Of a stretch of 64,000 nt of DNA, positions 61,509 through 64,000 are shown one piece after another; position 1 is the first letter of the stretch, and the number at the start of each line of letters is the position of its first letter. The notes under the pieces were generated by a model. The model worked only from the letters and a program-made list of their open reading frames with translations, did not search any database and had not been told where the DNA came from. A program made the translations under genes and the position numbers. The stretch comes from Chitinophagales bacterium (GTDB taxonomy: Bacteria; Bacteroidota; Bacteroidia; Chitinophagales; Saprospiraceae): assembly GCA_022360175.1 (NCBI GenBank), contig JAKSDI010000244.1:1-64000 (forward strand). The letters run 5' to 3'.

Positions 61509-61558
61509 AATGATGAGAGGTAAGTGCTCATTATTAAGCTGAATATTTTCTCATCATT
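61509..61558 (-). promoter_or_regulatory. Leader hairpin in the 5' UTR of 57315-61475
   Basis: Perfect 10-bp inverted repeat AATGATGAGA (61509-61518) / TCTCATCATT (61549-61558) between the -7-like box and the leader motif. It would fold in the nascent RNA. No T-run follows, so a role in mRNA stability or attenuation is only a suggestion. Confidence 0.45.
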
Positions 61559-61565
61559 ACCGGCA

Positions 61566-61631
61566 CAAAAATGCGGTGGGAATGAAATGGCTGCGCGTCT
61601 TATTGTTGCCATTTCCAGTCTTATTGTAGCC
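61566..61631 (-). promoter_or_regulatory. HTCS-type promoter/operator of gene 57315-61475
   Basis: GTCTTATTGTTGCC (61597-61610) and GTCTTATTGTAGCC (61618-61631) match at 13 of 14 positions and start exactly 21 bp apart. On the minus strand GACGCGCAGCCATTT then CATTTTTG (61573-61566) follow with the same spacing as at 57047-57113, so the two genes probably share one regulator, most likely HTCS 61694-64000. Confidence 0.75.
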
Positions 61632-61693
61632 TTGCAACAATAGTGTTAGAGAATGAATTAAGACGTGTTAAGTTGTAAAGTGTTGGATGTGAG

Positions 61694-64000
61694 TTATTTA
61701 CGGATATTGCTGGGAGCGTAGCCAAATTCTTCTACAAATATTCTTGCGAAATAACTTGGATTAGATACACCTACGGTATAGGTGACTTGTGAGATATTGA
61801 GATCAGTTGTTTCCAATAATTCTTTGGCTTTAAACAGCCGAATGCGCCGGAGAAAGAAGGAAGTAGACAATCCGGTAAGTGCTTTGATTTTTCGATGAAG
61901 TTGCGATCTACTCATGCCTATATCCCGACAGATTTCGGGAATACCATAGTCATTGTCATCGAGCCGTTCTATCAATAAATCGCGGAGTCTTTGCAAGAAT
62001 TCATTTTCCTGCTCTTCATCTATATTCTGAGCATTGCTCGCCGAGAGCTTATTGTTTTGCAGGAAGTACTGTTGTGTTTTTTTACGGCTTTTAATAATAT
62101 TGTGGAGACGAATTAGTAATTCCTCTTCCTGGAACGGTTTAGTTAGGTATACGTCTGCTCCTTTTTTGAGGCCTTCTATCTTGGAATGATCACTAGCCTT
62201 TGCAGTGAGTAATATGATAGGAATATGGCTGGTCTTTTCGTTGGCCTTCAACTCATCACATACCTCATACCCATTCTTTTTGGGCATCATCACATCACTA
62301 ATGATTACATCAGGTATCAATTCGAGTGCTTTATCTATCCCTTCCTGTCCATCTCTTGCAATGGCTAATTGATATTTGCCTTCCAGGCAAGACATTAGAT
62401 ATTGGAGTATATCCCGATTGTCGTCAATCAATAAAACCAATGGCAAATCCGATTGCTCATCTATAACATCCACTACATCTGTATGCTTTATTTCTTCTAC
62501 TCTGGCGTATGCAGAATCTACGGTTAGCTCGTCCATTTCTATTACCTCTTTAATAGGCGCTCTGCGATAAACAGGAAGGCTTACCGTAAAAATACTTCCA
62601 TGGCCTACCTCACTTTCTACTTTAATATCTCCGCCCATGAGTTCTACCAATTCCTTACAAAGTGCCAGTCCAATACCTGTACCATGCCCAGCCCATTTTG
62701 AGGTGCTTTCCATTTGATAAAACTGGTCGAATATTTTTTCCAGTTTCTCAGGGGGTATGCCTATTCCGGTATCTTTCACTTTGATGATCAATTCATCCTC
62801 CGTATCTGAATACTGCTCTGCTTTTCCTTTAGTAATACTCAAATATATGTTCCCTTCTTCGGGAGTGAATTTGATGGCATTAGACATTAGGTTCGAAATG
62901 ATTCTAAGCATCTTTTCCGAATCGTAATCCATTACTAAGGTTTCCAGGTCACTGTCATAATGCGTTTTTATATTTTTACTTCCTCCAAGCGCATTGAATG
63001 AATCAAAAATATATCTTAAATGAGGAATGATATCTGCCTGATACAGATTGAGTGCTAACTTACCTGATTCCAGTTTTCTAAGATCTAATATCTGATTCAC
63101 CAGATCCAGCAGGTTTTTAGCATTTCTGTCAATTACTTCTGCTTCATTTTTATCCCATTTTTCTGGTTGTTTAATGGCTTTTGCAATCATCCCAATGATG
63201 ACCGTTAGGGGTGTTCTGAATTCATGAGATATATTGGTAAAAAAGTGCGATTTTGATATATCCAGCTCTTCCAGTTTTTCCTTTTGACTTAAGATTTGCT
63301 CATTTAAGAGGCCAAGTCTTTCATTAGACTTTTGTTTTGCACGATTGTACAGCAAACCGATAATTAATAAGATAGCTGCCACGGCTAAAGCTATCCAAAG
63401 CAGACGACGGATATACAACTGCTCTTTGAGTTCTTCTGCCTGAGCATAAGCCAACTCCTGCTTTTCTTGTTCAAACTCGAAGCGGCTTTGCATGCGTGTG
63501 ATTTCCTCTGTATTGGCTTCATTAAATAGCGAATCCTGTATAGATTTTGATATTTCATGAAAATATAGTGCCTGATTGCTATTACTTTTTCTTTTGTACA
63601 TGCGGTACAAACCTGCAGCAGCATCCATCTCATTCTCTTTTAGGCCATTTTCAAATGCTACATCGTAGGCTTGCTCATAATAGGATAATGCCTGATCGTA
63701 TTTTCCTTGTTTTTCCTGAACTTGGCCTAAACCGAACAAACTTCTAGTAATAATAAATTGACTATTGACTCCCGGGGCAAGCTCTATGGCCCGTTCATAA
63801 TTTTGTTGGGCTTTCTCATAATCTTCCAGCATTTCATGAGCTTGCCCAATGTGCCAGTACCAGTCTCCACTGATATGTTGTCCCATTTCTTTCATCAGCT
63901 CTTCTGACAACAATAAAACTTCTAAAGCCTCCTGGTATTTTTCCTGTAATAATAATACCCGTCCTTTTTTAAACAGTAAATCCGGATTTTGTTGGTCAAC
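61694..64000 (-). CDS. Hybrid two-component system regulator, TPR-sensor type (5' end outside the window)
   Basis: 768 codons are visible and the frame runs open to base 64000, so the start, signal peptide and first TPRs are missing; an in-frame TTG at 63913 is not the start, because the residues before it (DLLFKKGRVLLLQEKYQEAL) align with the TPR part of paralogue 20136-23417. Visible are the last TPR pairs, a charged coiled coil and a membrane helix (about visible residues 197-219), SHEFRTP (about 259), HATPase motifs DTGIGIPP and GTGIGLALCK, a receiver with SDVMMPKKNGYEV and LTKPF, and a C-terminal AraC-type HTH. The next three genes downstream encode T9SS-exported proteins and share 21-bp-phased operators, so they are its likely regulon. 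Confidence 0.92.
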   Translation of the reverse strand, partial: VDQQNPDLLFKKGRVLLLQEKYQEALEVLLLSEELMKEMGQHISGDWYWHIGQAHEMLEDYEKAQQNYERAIELAPGVNSQFIITRSLFGLGQVQEKQGKYDQALSYYEQAYDVAFENGLKENEMDAAAGLYRMYKRKSNSNQALYFHEISKSIQDSLFNEANTEEITRMQSRFEFEQEKQELAYAQAEELKEQLYIRRLLWIALAVAAILLIIGLLYNRAKQKSNERLGLLNEQILSQKEKLEELDISKSHFFTNISHEFRTPLTVIIGMIAKAIKQPEKWDKNEAEVIDRNAKNLLDLVNQILDLRKLESGKLALNLYQADIIPHLRYIFDSFNALGGSKNIKTHYDSDLETLVMDYDSEKMLRIISNLMSNAIKFTPEEGNIYLSITKGKAEQYSDTEDELIIKVKDTGIGIPPEKLEKIFDQFYQMESTSKWAGHGTGIGLALCKELVELMGGDIKVESEVGHGSIFTVSLPVYRRAPIKEVIEMDELTVDSAYARVEEIKHTDVVDVIDEQSDLPLVLLIDDNRDILQYLMSCLEGKYQLAIARDGQEGIDKALELIPDVIISDVMMPKKNGYEVCDELKANEKTSHIPIILLTAKASDHSKIEGLKKGADVYLTKPFQEEELLIRLHNIIKSRKKTQQYFLQNNKLSASNAQNIDEEQENEFLQRLRDLLIERLDDNDYGIPEICRDIGMSRSQLHRKIKALTGLSTSFFLRRIRLFKAKELLETTDLNISQVTYTVGVSNPSYFARIFVEEFGYAPSNIRK

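Overview
The window looks like a chromosomal segment of a Bacteroidota bacterium. All the large secreted proteins end in a type IX secretion (T9SS) C-terminal sorting domain (YPNPN...G motif), the regulators are hybrid two-component systems (HTCS: periplasmic sensor, membrane segment, histidine kinase, receiver and AraC-type HTH in one chain), and candidate -7 boxes resemble TAnnTTTG. A Saprospiria-like relative is plausible because of the abundance of HYR-like repeat proteins, but that is inference. There is no SusC/SusD pair, glycan-degrading enzyme, rRNA, tRNA or CRISPR array that I can see.

Almost everything lies on the minus strand and repeats one theme: a one-chain sensor/regulator followed by one to four giant T9SS-exported, cysteine-patterned repeat proteins. 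Reading in the direction of transcription (high to low coordinates): unit 5 is TPR-type HTCS 61694-64000 (5' end outside the window) followed by secreted proteins 57315-61475 (FG-GAP plus HYR-like), 51773-57016 (glycine-rich plus HYR-like) and 49102-51246 (CUB-like). Unit 4 is TPR-HTCS 45656-48829, two tandem glycine-rich/HYR proteins (41550-45077, 38173-41427), a signal-peptide-bearing Hcp-like protein (37540-38100) and an overlapping HYR protein (34158-37577). Unit 3 is TPR-HTCS 30477-33755, a deletion remnant (29744-30095) and glycine-rich/HYR protein 23608-29568. A further TPR-HTCS (20136-23417) lies directly before unit 2: beta-propeller HTCS 15903-20033 and the 2397-residue protein 8500-15693. 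Unit 1 is the paralogous propeller HTCS 1570-5715 and the N-terminal part of another glycine-rich protein (1-1371, cut by the window edge). The only plus-strand genes are a TPR protein (6089-6868) and an SPFH/prohibitin-like lipoprotein (6935-7738).

The secreted proteins share a modular plan: signal peptide; an optional glycine-rich domain resembling the ALK/LTK glycine-rich domain; 5-18 tandem repeats of about 80 residues with four conserved cysteines; a strongly conserved DUF1349-like, concanavalin-type domain of about 200 residues; a variable linker; and the T9SS tail.

Three non-coding patterns tie the loci together. (1) Six secreted-protein promoters carry a direct repeat at an exact 21-bp period, placed about 15-24 bp upstream of a (T/C)AnnTTTG-like box, which is what an AraC-type output domain of an HTCS would be expected to bind. 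(2) A motif AGTAAAACCT lies just before the start codons, and its inverse lies after the stop codons of three of the same genes, bounding them like cassettes. (3) Two secreted-protein genes have octanucleotide (8-bp) tandem arrays in frame just before the T9SS sorting domain, with stops close by in both other frames, so loss or gain of one unit would remove the sorting signal. Together these suggest a multi-locus, sensor-controlled and possibly phase-variable surface-adhesin system; that functional reading is inference.
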